DNA from: Papaver somniferum
Taxonomy: Eukaryota > Streptophyta > Magnoliopsida > Ranunculales > Papaveraceae
DNA: 64,000 nt
Direction of reading: 5' to 3'
Assembly (NCBI RefSeq): GCF_003573695.1
Contig: NC_039358.1
Coordinates: 156,788,920 to 156,852,919, forward strand
A program made the translations under genes and the position numbers. Every line of letters starts with the position of its first letter. Position 1 is the stretch's first letter. Below are positions 35,523 through 46,507 of this stretch, piece by piece. The notes beneath the pieces were generated by a model that was not told the DNA's origin, searched no databases, and was given only the letters and a program-made list of their open reading frames with translations.

Positions 35523-37991
35523 TTGAAAATGCGGGGGTCCATCAACCTCACCCAATATTTCGATTAGCAATTTGTATGGACTAACTCCAATATGCTTTCT
35601 AGAGAATCAACTAGACAGTCAGACTCAATCTAGAGAAAGGTATATCGAGGAGTTAATATCTCTCTCTTCATTTGATTTTACCCAAGCAAATAAATATCTG
35701 TGAGTCTTTAAAAAATACAAGGATAATAAACTTGGATGGTACCAAAGACCAATATCCAAGGATCAATCAATTTCCAATCAACAACCAAAGGTTGGATTTC
35801 ACAATTGATCGATACAAACGCACAACCTGTGATATTTCAATTATATAACAAAATATAATGAAAAATAGAAATAACACAGACACCAAAAATTTTGTTAACG
35901 AGGAAACCGCAAATGCAGAAAAACCCCGGGACCTAGTCCAGATTGAACACCATACTATATTAATCCGCTACAAACACTAGCCTACTACAAACCAACTTCG
36001 GTCTAGACTGTAGTTGAACCCTAATCAATCTCACACTGATTCAAGGTGCAGTTGCGCTCCTTACATCTCTGATCCCAGCAGGATACTACGCACTTGATTC
36101 CCTTAGCTGATCTCACCCACAACCAAGAGTTGCTACGACCCAAAGTCGAAGACTTTAGTAAACAAATCTGTATCACACATAAAAGTCTACAAGGATAGAT
36201 AAATCTGTCTCCCACAGATAAACCTAAAAGTTTTGTTCTGTCTTTTGATAAAAAATCAAGGTGAACAAGAACCAATTTATAAACCGGACTTATATTCCCG
36301 AAGAACAACCTAGTATTATCAATCACCTCACAATAATCTAAATCGTATGGTAGCGAAACTAGATATTCTGGAATCACAAACGATGAAACGAAGATGTTTG
36401 TGATTTCTTTTTATCTTTCCCTATCGGAGATATAATCTCAAGTTAATTATTCAATTGAACTCGTACGATAGAAAACGGCAAGATCAGATCGCTCAACTAC
36501 AAGAGAAGTAGTTTCGCCTGGCTTCACAATCCCAATGAAGTCTTTCAGTCCTTAATCGACTCTCGAGAAGAAGCTTACGATTAAAGGAGAATCGACTCTA
36601 GCAAACCAACTAGTATCACACAGGAGGTGTAGGGATTAGTTTTGCATAGTTACTAGACATCTCCTTATATAGTTTTCAAATCAGGGTTTGCAATCTAAGT
36701 TACCTTGGTAACAAAGCATTCAATAATCATCGTTAGATGAAAAACCTGATTTATCCAAGCTATTATCTTTCAACCGTTAGATCGAAACTTAACTTGTCAC
36801 ACATAAATGAAATGTATTCATTTAGGTTTGAGTAACCGTACCTAAACGTGTACATTGGTTGATTCACAAATGGTTGAACAATGGTTAGCCATATGAGTTC
36901 TATCGTATTAACCGTATTCATCTTTCTCATAACTAGTTCAAATGACTCATAAGAACTAGTTCAAGAGTTGTTCAATTTCTTAGGTCTTTATACATAGACA
37001 CAATTGAAACAAAATCGGTTTGATTCATTTGAATCAATTCATGACCAATATACCCACGGTTTGCAAAGATTGCATTCCTTATAATTTGTTGTTTTAAGTC
37101 CATGAACTACCGATTTGAGAAATAACTAGCTTGGGTACGCGTACGGGTATGCGTACCTTGGCTACAAGATTTTGAGTTGGTTTTAGTTTCCAAACTCAGC
37201 AGACTATTTCGGGTGAAAAAGTTCCGCCAGTACGCGTACCTAAGGTGACTGGTTTTTGAGTTCGTAAAGTTCAAACTCAGCAGAATTTCACGGACGTGAA
37301 TTTCCGCCAGTACACGTACGGGTACGCGTATCCAACCTGTCTCCTTCACCAATACCGCATGCACACATATGCACGCACTTGGTTTCCGGCACATGGATTT
37401 ATACGCTAATGTGCGAACACACTATATGCTTACATCCATAGGTGGTTACATATTCTCAACTCTACATTTCAATCGTTGAAATATTCTTCTATAATGTTAT
37501 AACAGTCGTTAGACTTAAAGAATCGACTATCGTCATCAAAGCTATTTTCAAGATTGAAACGTTATCATGAATTTTATCACGGGTAAAGATGAAGATGGTT
37601 AAAGCAAAAGCTTACCAACATGTATTTCGAGAAAAAGATAGGCGAGTAAACTCGGCTCGAAATAGCAAATGTCTATGTATGAAAACTATCATACTTATAC
37701 GACTTTTGTCTCAAGAGTATGAGATAGAGTAGATAGACTTTTGAGTGACAAGATGAGTTCAAGTCTCCACATACCTTTTGGTCGGATGAAGTTCCATTGG
37801 TTCATTGAGTAGTTCATCGTCTTTGCAAGATAATCGTCATGGAGTCTGGAGCTCAACTATTCCTAACTATCCTAGACCGAGACTTAGTCATAAGTATACT
37901 AGAAATCAAGACATATAGTTTAGATCACTAATATTGACAAACATGCTTGAGATAGCAACGCATGCGAGTTCGACCGAGCAATGCTCTAACA
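35523..37991 (-). repeat. Element B 5' LTR
   Basis: This full 2469-base copy starts TGAAAATGCGGGGGTCC and ends ATGCTCTAACA. A minus-strand TATA box is at about 36665-36673. The cluster that is CCGCGAAC-rich in A and C is instead rich in TACGCGTAC words here (about 37130-37330). Directly to the right, element E's reading frame resumes. Confidence 0.9.
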
Positions 37992-37992
37992 A

Positions 37993-39444
37993 CAAGCATC
38001 AACACAATTCCCATCTCAACCGTTTATGAATCCAAGAGAGCACGTCAAGGCAGTAACCTTAAGAAGTGGAAGGCAAGTAGAAGATTGTAACATGGATACA
38101 GGAACAGTACATGTACCTAGTGACAATATTGAGAAGGAAGTAGAGTCGGAAACCGTACCTAAGGAAAATCCAACCCCAAACGACCAACCTAAGGACACGG
38201 TACCCAATTTTACTATACCACCTCCTTTTCCTAGTCGTTTTGCCAAATCCAAGAAGCAAGCTAAAGATAAGGAGCTTATGGATATTTTCAACAAGATACA
38301 AATCAATATTCCATTTATTGAGGCCATCAGAACCATACCTAGGTATGCCAAGGTTTTGAAGGATTTGTGTACACGGAAGGATAAGTTGATTGCTAATGAG
38401 ATTACTCAGGTGCGCGAAAGTGCTACAACTATGTTACTAAAGAAGATTCCTGCAAAGTGCGAAGATCCTGGCGGTTTCACATTTCCCGTTACCATTGGTA
38501 ACCGACGATTTGAGTGTGCTTTACTTGATTTGGGAGCATACATAAGTGTTATGCCAGTCGATGTCTATGATTCTTTGAATCTCGGTCTGTTAAAAGAGAC
38601 AAGGATTATTATTCAATCGGCTAACAAGTCCAATATATATCCTATGGGGGTCGTGGAGGATGTGTTAGTTCAAGTGAATCAGTTAATCTTTCCGGTTGAT
38701 TTCTACATTGTGGATATGCAGGATGGAGAAAATAGTCCATCTACTTTGTTACTTCTTGGGAGACCGTTTATGAAAACTGCAAAGGCGAAGATTGATGTTG
38801 ATAGTGGTGCACTCATTATGGAATTTGATAAGGAGATCATACGGTTCAATATTTTCGAAACCATGCGCTATCCTAGTGATGTTCACTCTGCTTTCTCTAT
38901 TGATGTTATTGGTTCGTTAGCGCAAAAAATGTTTGATTTGAACGGTGAATATGAACATGGAGTTGTGTTATGGAATAATATTGATTTGGACGTTCACGGG
39001 CAGCCAAACCTGGACGTTGACTTAGCAAAAGAATCAAAAACGGGTAATATTCCTTATATTTCATTACCCATAACTAATGAGGTTTCTTTACCTTCTATTG
39101 TGCAGGCACCGAAACTAGAACCGAAGCCGCTTCCGGATTACTTAAAGTACGCGTACTTGGGTGATAAACAAGAACTTCCGGTGATTATTTCAAAGAACCT
39201 CACCTCAATACAAGAAGAACGTCTACTTAGGGTTCTGAAAGAGCACAAAACGGCTATTGGTTGGACAATTGCTGATATCAAAGGTATTAGTCCATCCATG
39301 TGCATGCATATAATCCTAGTGGAAGATGATTTTAAGCCGGTACGTGATGCTCAGCGTAGGCTTAACCCCCTAATAATGGAGGTCATGGAGAAAGAGATCC
39401 TCAAATTGCTAATTAAGTGTGGGGGTGATTTACCCAATTTCTGA
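37993..39444 (+). pseudogene. Element E gag end, protease and start of RT
   Basis: The frame is open from the junction with B at 37993, so gag and pol were one ORF. After REHVKAVTLRSGR comes the segment RYAKVLKDLCTRKDKL before the protease. The protease motif is DLGAYISVMP, with the Asp codon at 38527 and Tyr where D has Ser. LLGRPFMKTA ends the domain. RT starts with GWTIADIKGISPSMCMH. A frameshift at about 39415 (in what should read KLLNAGVIYP) ends the frame. Confidence 0.85.
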
Positions 39445-41020
39445 CAGAAAATGGGTTATCCCAGTTCAAGTGGTGCCTAAGAAATTAGGTGTCACTGTTG
39501 TTAGAAATCAAGATGACGAACTTGTTCCTACAAGAGTTCAAACTGGATGGAGAGTGTGCATAGACTAGCTTAATACAACAACCCGAAAGGATCACTTTCC
39601 TTTGCCTTTCATTGATCAGATGTTAGAAAGGTTAGCGGGACATTCACATTATTGCTTTTTGGACGGTTATTCAGGCTACAATCAGATTGTTATTGCATCG
39701 TAGGATCAAGAGATGACTACTTTCACTTGTACTTTTGGTACGTTTTCCAATAGAAGGATGTCGTTTGGTCTTTGCAATGTGCCTGCCACTTTTTAGAGGT
39801 ATGGTTAGTATATTTTCTGACTACGTGGAACGCATCATTGATGTATTAAAGGATGATTTTAGTGTTTATGGAAATTCATTTGATATTTGTTTACAAAATC
39901 TTGAACTTGTGCTTAAAAGATGCATAAACACTAACCTTTTTCTTAATTGGGAGAAATGCCAATTTATGGTTAACCATGGAATAGTGCTCGGCCACATTGT
40001 GTCCTCTCGAGGGATCGAAGTTGACAAATCAAAGATAGACTTAATAAGAACTTATAATATCCCGTTTCGGTGAGGGAAATTCGCTCGTTTCTTGGTCATG
40101 AAGGTTTTTACAGGCGGTTTATCAGAGATTTCTCCAAAATATCACTGTCGATGTGCAACTTATTGCAAAAAGCGGTTATTTTTTATTTCAACAAGGAGTA
40201 CAAGGATGCCTTTGATAGATTGAAAGAATTGTTGATAACTTCACCAATTATCAAGTCACTGGATTGGAGTCTTCCATTTGATTTAATGTATGATGCAAGT
40301 GACTATGCAGTTGGAGCCGTTTTGGGTCAAAGAGTATACAAGTTATCTCATGTGATTTATTATGCATCTAGGACCTTAAACGATGCGCAAATAAACTATT
40401 CTACCACTGAGAAATAATTTTTGGCTATAGTATTTGCACTAGAAAAATTAAGATCATATTTGGTGGGTTCAAAAGTGGTTGTGTATTCTGATCACGCAGC
40501 ACTTGGGTACCTATTAAGGAAGAAAGAAGCTAAGCCAAGACTTATACGGTGGATACTACTATTGCAAGAATTTGATTACGAAATCAAGGATAAAAGAGGT
40601 GTTGAAAATATTGTTGCGGATCACCTTAGTAGACTTGTTGTTTCCGAAGAAGAACTTCCCTTACAAGATCATTTTCCAGACGAACAACTTTTCTCAATCA
40701 AAGATTCGACACCTTGGTACGTGGATATAGTGAACTACTTGGTAACAAGACAAGTACCTAGTACAATATCTAATTTTCAAAATCTCAAGATTAAGAAAAT
40801 AGCCAAGCAGTATGTGTGGGATGAGCCCTACTTGTGGAAATACGGTTCCGATCAAGTCATCCTCAGGTGCGTACCTAATTCTGAATTTCAATCCATTCTT
40901 GCTTTTTGTCATACTTATACACGTGGTGGTCATTTTGGTTCTAAACGTACCGCTTTCAAAGTACTTGAAAGTGGATTTTATTGGCATACCCAATTTGAGG
41001 ATGTATATATTTTTTTGCAA
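39430..41020 (+). pseudogene. Element E RT, RNase H and start of integrase
   Basis: After the frameshift, RT continues with WRVCID, a stop, then FPLPFIDQML and FLDGYSGYNQI. There are further stops after VIAS and PATF and a two-base loss near 39796. The catalytic site reads LKDD (39846-39857) instead of F/YMDD. RNase H follows with YDASDYAVGAVLGQR, a stop in TTEK (40415-40417), [11 protein letters not shown] and VADHLSRL. The integrase finger begins [14 protein letters not shown] frameshift in a T-run near 41010 ends the frame. Confidence 0.85.
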
Positions 41021-41168
41021 ATCTTGTGATAGATGTCAAAGTACGGGAAATCTAGGTGCTCGAAATCAAATGCCATTCACACCAATTCTTATTATAGAAG
41101 TATTTGATGTGTGGGGAATTGATTTTATGGGTCCTTTTATCAATTCTAATGGAAAATTTATATACTTC
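41008..41168 (+). pseudogene. Element E integrase, N-terminal piece
   Basis: In the next frame the finger's Cys pair (CKSCDRCQ) and the first catalytic Asp in WGIDFMGPF are present. The frame is then cut by F after NGKFIYF. The remainder is at 58422-59268. Confidence 0.8.
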
Positions 41169-43574
41169 TGTTTTTGGGTAAAAACTGATTCTGTTGTTTT
41201 TGGTAAATTTGGGTGTGTTGATGAGAAAAGAATTCAAACCCTAAACAAATGCACTGCACGGGAGTACTTTTAGATTCGAGAGATCAATCTCTAAGAATCT
41301 GGCCTAAACTAAGAAAATGGTCGTTCCAGATTCAATTCGGTCACAAGGTGAAGGAGAAGGGTTGATCTTAGGGAGGGAAGCGAAGAAGGTGTTTGAGATC
41401 AGAATGTTGAACTATGAAGGTGTGGTTGTTTTATGACTTGTATCAGAAAATGGTTTCTGGATACTTGTGTTGATAACACTCTTCCTTTTGAAATAGGTTG
41501 AAAACCTATTTATATAAGTCATTGAACGCACCCTGATCTCATAGGAAGTGGAGGAAGTTAAGCAGTGGAGAAGTGGAGTCGTGAGGAAGGTGGTAATCAC
41601 CGTGTTTCCGTTATGAAGGAAGAATAGTCACACCTTCACGTACTACTCTCATTACTGTTAACCGTCCGTCCTTCCTGACACTTTCTCGTTATGGAAGCGT
41701 TGCACGCCGCACGCTGTAAACCGCCAGACCAATACCCCAGTGAGTATCCTGCAGTTTGTGACATGTTTGATGTCTCGAATAAATGGGTCGAGTCATGAGA
41801 CTCGCCGCTAAAATCAGCACATAGTGCTTTTAGGTTAAATAATAAGTTATTTGTGAAATCAATATTTGCATAGCATCGCTTATAGTCGATGTTAATAAAG
41901 CATCGCTTTCAAACAAGAAGCTGAATATAATCGATGTGCTAGATGCATCGTAGTTGTAGAGCTCGATTGAATCAGTCACGGATTGAGCGTCTTAAAACAG
42001 CAGCTCGACCGACCACCTTTGGGTGATCGTTTGAGGGCTTTATGAGTGAGCTACCACTTGGTCGATCGCTCCCTGTGGAGGAGTGATGGCCGGTGGTCAC
42101 AATGTTACCTTGTTGGTTTTCTGAAAATAAATCAACACCATCCAACTAGGCTAGCGAAGTTGGATGGACGAGATGATTTGCGGCAGTTGTTTATTGTCGT
42201 AGTTTTAGGGTTTAGGGGCCGTGCGGCCAACCCTATTTTGGCTAAACGATTTGAAGAGCTGCGCGCTAGTTCAAGAAGGCCAATCGGCCCTATGAAAAGG
42301 CAGGGCGCCAGTGGGTGCGCTGACCTCTTTTGGTTCGCCTGGAATTGAATATAAGCTACTTACTTTGGATGGAAAAGACGGACGATCGTGATTAATTTGC
42401 GACAGTACCTTGTTGCTGCAAACGCAGCTTAGGGTTTCTAAGGCAGCGCGTTCACCCTACTTTGGGTGAACGATTCTATACGCTCCTGGCTTGCCGTGAG
42501 CAAGTCGATCAACCATGGGTGTAGTTGGAGTGCCGGTAAACGTATCCGCACCCTACTCGTTGAGTGAGATCGAATCTAGGTCGTCCGATTAGGCTGGCGA
42601 AGATGGGCGTCCATAATCGATTTACGACAGTAACATACCGCCGCAAACATAAATTAGGGTTTCAAAGCAGCCGCGTCCGTCCTAGTTCGATCGAATAGTT
42701 TGATGCGTCATTGACTTGCTATGAGAAAGTCGATCGACTGGGAAGAAAATTGGGCCGCCTGTGAACACATTGGCACCTCTTTGATTGTTTGGGATACGAT
42801 CTAAGCCGTCCAACTAGGCTAGCAAAGTTGGACGAGCGCGTGGATTTTGAGACCGTTTTTGCCGGTCTTAGCTCGTTTGAGCTCGCTTTGCCAACAACGT
42901 GATCACCTACATTGGGGTTAGCGTTCAACGATATTGGAGTGCGCTAAATGGAGTCTGACCGGTTGGGGTATTAGTGGGATCGCCAGTGGTCGTCTTGTTA
43001 TCGACTAGTTCCGCTAGAAGTAGACTAGGTCTATTGAATTGCATGGCCAAATAATGTGGTCGTGATTTTTTCTTAAGACTGATATGGACAGTCTAGATTT
43101 CCCTTAAGGAATTTAAACGCGTTTGATCGCGCTAACTTTTAACTAAAAGCGTGTTAACACGCCAATCTCTTTGTCAGAGGGTGTTGTAGCCTATGTGAGT
43201 GTTTTCATGCAGGTCTCAATATTGACACTTCGGGATATTTATGCTACTCCGTTGCGAGTGAACATTAATCGTCGTGTCATGTCAATATTGAGAGTTCAGC
43301 TGAGAACATATCATAGGAAAACACTAGGCAGGCTCCGGCATTAGTGAGTAATGCAACTAGGAGCTTAAACACTCATTAGGCTCTATACTAGTGAACAATT
43401 CATCTAGGAGCTTGAGTTTCAATATAATGTGAAGAGAGACCCACTCATCAGATTCTGATATATTTTCCAAATTCCTTGTGAAATATAGATATATCAAGGT
43501 CTACTACTTCTGATGCCGGGTCAGGTAGACAGACTTTTACAGTTTTCTCCCTAAGCTAAAAACCACCATCAACA
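41169..43574 (-). repeat. Element F 3' LTR
   Basis: This 2406-base LTR starts TGTTTTTGGGTAAAAAC and ends ACCACCATCAACA on the + strand. Its middle is made of about four units of roughly 225 bases. It is similar to 56012-58421 throughout with scattered substitutions. Confidence 0.88.
42000..42900. repeat. Tandem repeats of about 225 bases in the F 3' LTR
   Basis: A landmark of the form GATC(T)AAGCCGTCCAACTAGG with CTAGCAAAGTTGGACG recurs at about 42123, 42342, 42568 and 42793. Each is followed by TTTGCGACAGT, a TTAGGGTTT word and an AAGTCGATCGA word. Units are diverged from one another. Confidence 0.7.
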
Positions 43575-43590
43575 TTAAGTCCCCTACTTA
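43575..43590 (-). promoter_or_regulatory. Element F polypurine tract
   Basis: Minus AAGTAGGGGACTTAA directly precedes the 3' LTR, as expected for a Tat-type element. Confidence 0.65.
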
Positions 43591-44964
43591 GCACGTAACA
43601 GTGACATTGTTGCGGGGTATGCACTAGATGGTGATAGACGAAAAATAAAATTGAAAAGACGAAGCAGGTAGATATTACCAGGGAAATCCAATTTGACCTT
43701 CAGCAGCGGGTTCATGCGGCCAGTGGCTTTCGTAGTAGCGTATTGCTAGCTCATCTATGAGGTATGGGTGCGGTGCGCTCAGTCATCCATTCCCGTTGAT
43801 GGAGCAAGAAGGAATCCTTCGTCTGTTCAAACTCTAGAAACTTCGTTCGTATGAAAAGCGGTATCGACCCTCTTCTGTCTTTGTTGCTCGTCTGGCTCCA
43901 TGCTTTCGTCTGCAGCGGCCGGCTCCTCTTCATCACTGTCAGCAGCTCGATCATAAGCGTGCCAATCGTCAGCATCAAGGTAAGTTCATATTGTCTTCGT
44001 ATCTTACCTGTGAGTGTAATATCCATGGGTAGTTGATCAAACTTGGATATTTAGCTCGGTGTGAATGACTTTCTTTGTTAGCGGCGGTAGAGCGAGCGTC
44101 AACGGCAACAAAGCAATCTCCAATAGTTATAATCAACAACAAGGCGATCCAGGAGAACTCAAGGTAGGTTCTCTTTTCTATTTTGCGCATGTAGCCATCC
44201 AACAGTACCACCGATCTTCTCCAGAATGTGTAATAAGGTTCTGACTCCAGAAGAATGAGTATCTAACCTCTCCAGTGGGTTTCGAAATTTACCAAACTCC
44301 ATTGCGCTCAATTGCAAGAGGCCTTGACTTTAAGTTGCTTAGTGTCTGGGCTGCTGAGTTGCAATTGAAATGTTCTTTAAACTCTTGAGCATTGACTGAC
44401 ACGAAATTGTATTTATTCTGACTCTTTATCTCATAGACCTATTCTTTCCTTTCTGATTGCGATGATGACATGCTTGGAAAGCTTGTACAGGCAAGATCTT
44501 CAGGAGCCGTTGAGCGAAGTAGATGAGCTGAGAGGCGTTCCGTTACCGACGTGCTGCTATCAAGTCTTCAAGGAATTCGTTCCAAGCGACATCCTGAATC
44601 ATCTTCTGAATCTTGGATTGTTGTATGGAATGGGATGCGATGAGCAGTCCTCAGTTACACTTCTGTCTGGTCACTAGAGCTATATTTTTGAGTCGGATTG
44701 GGAATACAATGCGGTCTTGTACGGAGGTGTAGATGTGTACTAGATCCGACGGCATGGCCGGATATGTGAAAATATCTCTGCGGCGTACTTTGGAGTCTTT
44801 GATGCAGTGTACGGCTTCATGTTGAGAACTTCCGGCAGCTCGTAAAGCTTTGACAGTGATGATGCTATATCATAAATAACCTGGTTGAGGGACGTGAAGG
44901 CATCCCGTGTTGGCAGTCCCCAGGTGTAATTATCCTGAGCCTATTTTCTATTGAAAGACGAACT
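43591..44964 (-). other. Element F non-coding 3' region
   Basis: No recognisable protein domain. Small minus-strand ORFs (for example 43751-44026) are short and unlike pol. The expected protease, RT, RNase H and integrase are absent. Confidence 0.5.
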
Positions 44965-45159
44965 TCAATTGCATTTGCTGGTAAGGTGGTTGACGAATTG
45001 ATGAAGGAGGCAATCTTTTGGATTCATCACTTGTTGATCAGAGTCGTGTTTGATAGATCTGTATTGTATCCAAACTTTTGGCATCTCATGCACCCCTTCC
45101 ATGGGAAATTGGAAATCTAGAAACACTGATTCTGATTTTTTCGGCGATGTGGCAGACAT
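44965..45159 (-). pseudogene. Element F second CHHC zinc-knuckle-like segment
   Basis: A 64-codon minus-strand frame ends with a Cys/His motif spaced CX2HX4HX4C (CLLHQFVNHLTSKC). The gag segment at 45920-46147 has the same spacing (CRYHRFVHHPTDDC), so this is probably a diverged duplicate of the Gag nucleic-acid-binding end. It lies next to a minisatellite that translates as Glu-Ala-Ala-Ser-rich sequence. Confidence 0.45.
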
Positions 45160-45189
45160 GATGCAGTTAGTCTGTATGGCCTGATGAGG

Positions 45190-45405
45190 TGTTGAAGCGG
45201 CTTAGGCCTCTGAAGAGAGCATTGAAGCGGCTTCGGGAGAGAGAGCGTTGAAGCGGCTTCTTCTGGAGAGAGCGTTGAAGCGGCTTCTTCAGGATAGAGC
45301 ATTGAAGAGGCTTCAGGAGAGAGCGCTGAAGCGGATTCAGGAGAGAGAGATTTGAAGCGGCTTCAGGAGAGAGCGTGCATTGAAGCGGCTTCTAGAGAGA
45401 ACTCC
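45190..45405 (-). repeat. Minisatellite in element F
   Basis: About eight to nine imperfect copies of a 24-36-base unit built on TTGAAGCGGCTTCAGGAGAG occur head to tail. On the minus strand the unit encodes Glu-Ala-Ala-Ser-like peptide. Such arrays in untranslated or gag-adjacent regions are known in Tat/Ogre elements. Confidence 0.75.
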
Positions 45406-45919
45406 AGTGAGGGTGCCCTTAACCTTTGATTTCGAAAATTGAGTTCTTCCCATTCTCCTGAGGCGATACGATATGGCAGATGGGAAGACGACACATATAT
45501 AGTGCTAGCCGTCAAGTCATGTTTTCTCCTCATGGGAAAGAATATCGTTTCTATTGTAACATCTCAACGCATGCAACGCTCTCTCCGATGATTCGAAATA
45601 GGGGAGATAACAATAATGATTAAGGATTCGACCAACCTTCAGTTTGATGACTATGAACAAAACAAGTTTGCTGGAGCTTGGATGGCTATAATCCAGATCC
45701 TTGACAGGGACGAGTTATGACTACAAGCACAAACCTTGGCAGTGACGAGTGGTGATTACGACCATGGATCTTGAAAGGAAAGAGCGACAGCTACGAGCAC
45801 GAACCTTGGTCGACCATGAACATGGACGGGCTTTGATAAATCACGTATGTAAGTTTATTCTGCCTTCTTTATTTTTGGTGAAACAGCTCCTCCCTGATTC
45901 CCTGCGTGCAGAAACTCGC
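45406..45919 (-). other. Element F spacer between gag and minisatellite
   Basis: No clear ORF on the coding strand; GACGAG and TACGAGCAC words repeat around 45690-45830. Probably decayed gag or untranslated sequence. Confidence 0.4.
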
Positions 45920-46502
45920 TCATTGTTGCTTGCATGAATACTCCATCACGGTCTGTACGGTTTCGTGGATGGAGTCCCCAGAAACTATGCAACTCATGAC
46001 CGGAAGAGGATCTTTGTGCACTCCTTCAGCGCTTAGTTGGAGTTCTCCTGCATCCACCTTCTCTTTGAAAATGCGATTCAATTTGTTGCAATCGTCGGTG
46101 GGGTGATGGACGAACCTATGGTAACGACAATATTTTGGATTTGCCATTTCTTCTTCGGTTGGAGGACGTCTGGTAGGAGGTAGCTTGATGACGCCGTCTT
46201 GAATCCACGCTTCTAGGATTTAGATTATCTCTTCAATTGTACACGGGAAAATTAGAGAAGCCTCTCCAGTTTCTTGTTGCTGTGCAGGCGTCTTAGTCGC
46301 AGCTTTCCGGGTTTGGGTTTTCTGCTGCGCTAGTGCCGCACGTTTGGGTTGTTGATAGCCGTTCCCCAGATGCATTTTCTTTCCACCCTCACTAGCGATT
46401 GTCTGTAGGTTGGACCTTTTATTGGAAGGACGCTTGCTTTCCTGAACATCTTTACGAGTTTCATCATTCTGGGACGGTTCAGATCGACCGAGTAAAGTAG
46501 CA
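45920..46502 (-). pseudogene. Element F gag, C-terminal part
   Basis: The minus-strand frame continues gag from the G insertion point. It has a Lys/Arg/Gln-rich stretch, one TAA in the IEEII region, then LEAWIQDGVIKLPP and a CHHC motif (CRYHRFVHHPTDDC) followed by FKEKVDAGELQL. This order is typical of Tat/Ogre Gag ends, where the motif binds nucleic acid. The N-terminal part is at 55346-55891. No protease follows. Confidence 0.7.
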
Positions 46503-46507
46503 GCGGT
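46503..46507. repeat. Target-site duplication of G, left copy (GCGGT)
   Basis: GCGGT is repeated at 55341-55345. The gag frame of F can be followed across both sides of the insertion. Confidence 0.92.

Larger units (their letters stand above)
21078..37991 (-). mobile_element. Element B: Sirevirus-like element without pol, carrying element C
   Basis: A truncated 3' LTR (21078-23251) and a full 5' LTR (35523-37991) of the same family as A and C flank about 3.6 kb of own sequence read on the minus strand, split by C. The interior carries a decayed ORF near the 5' end and an accessory ORF (24765-25798), but no protease, RT or integrase. Its right end interrupts the gag/protease frame of E. Its left LTR lacks the outer 216 bases or so and is joined to A. 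Confidence 0.85.

Noticed and set aside
45190..45405. Possible CRISPR-like array
   Set aside because: Units are contiguous and imperfect without unique spacers, in a plant retroelement. It is a minisatellite.
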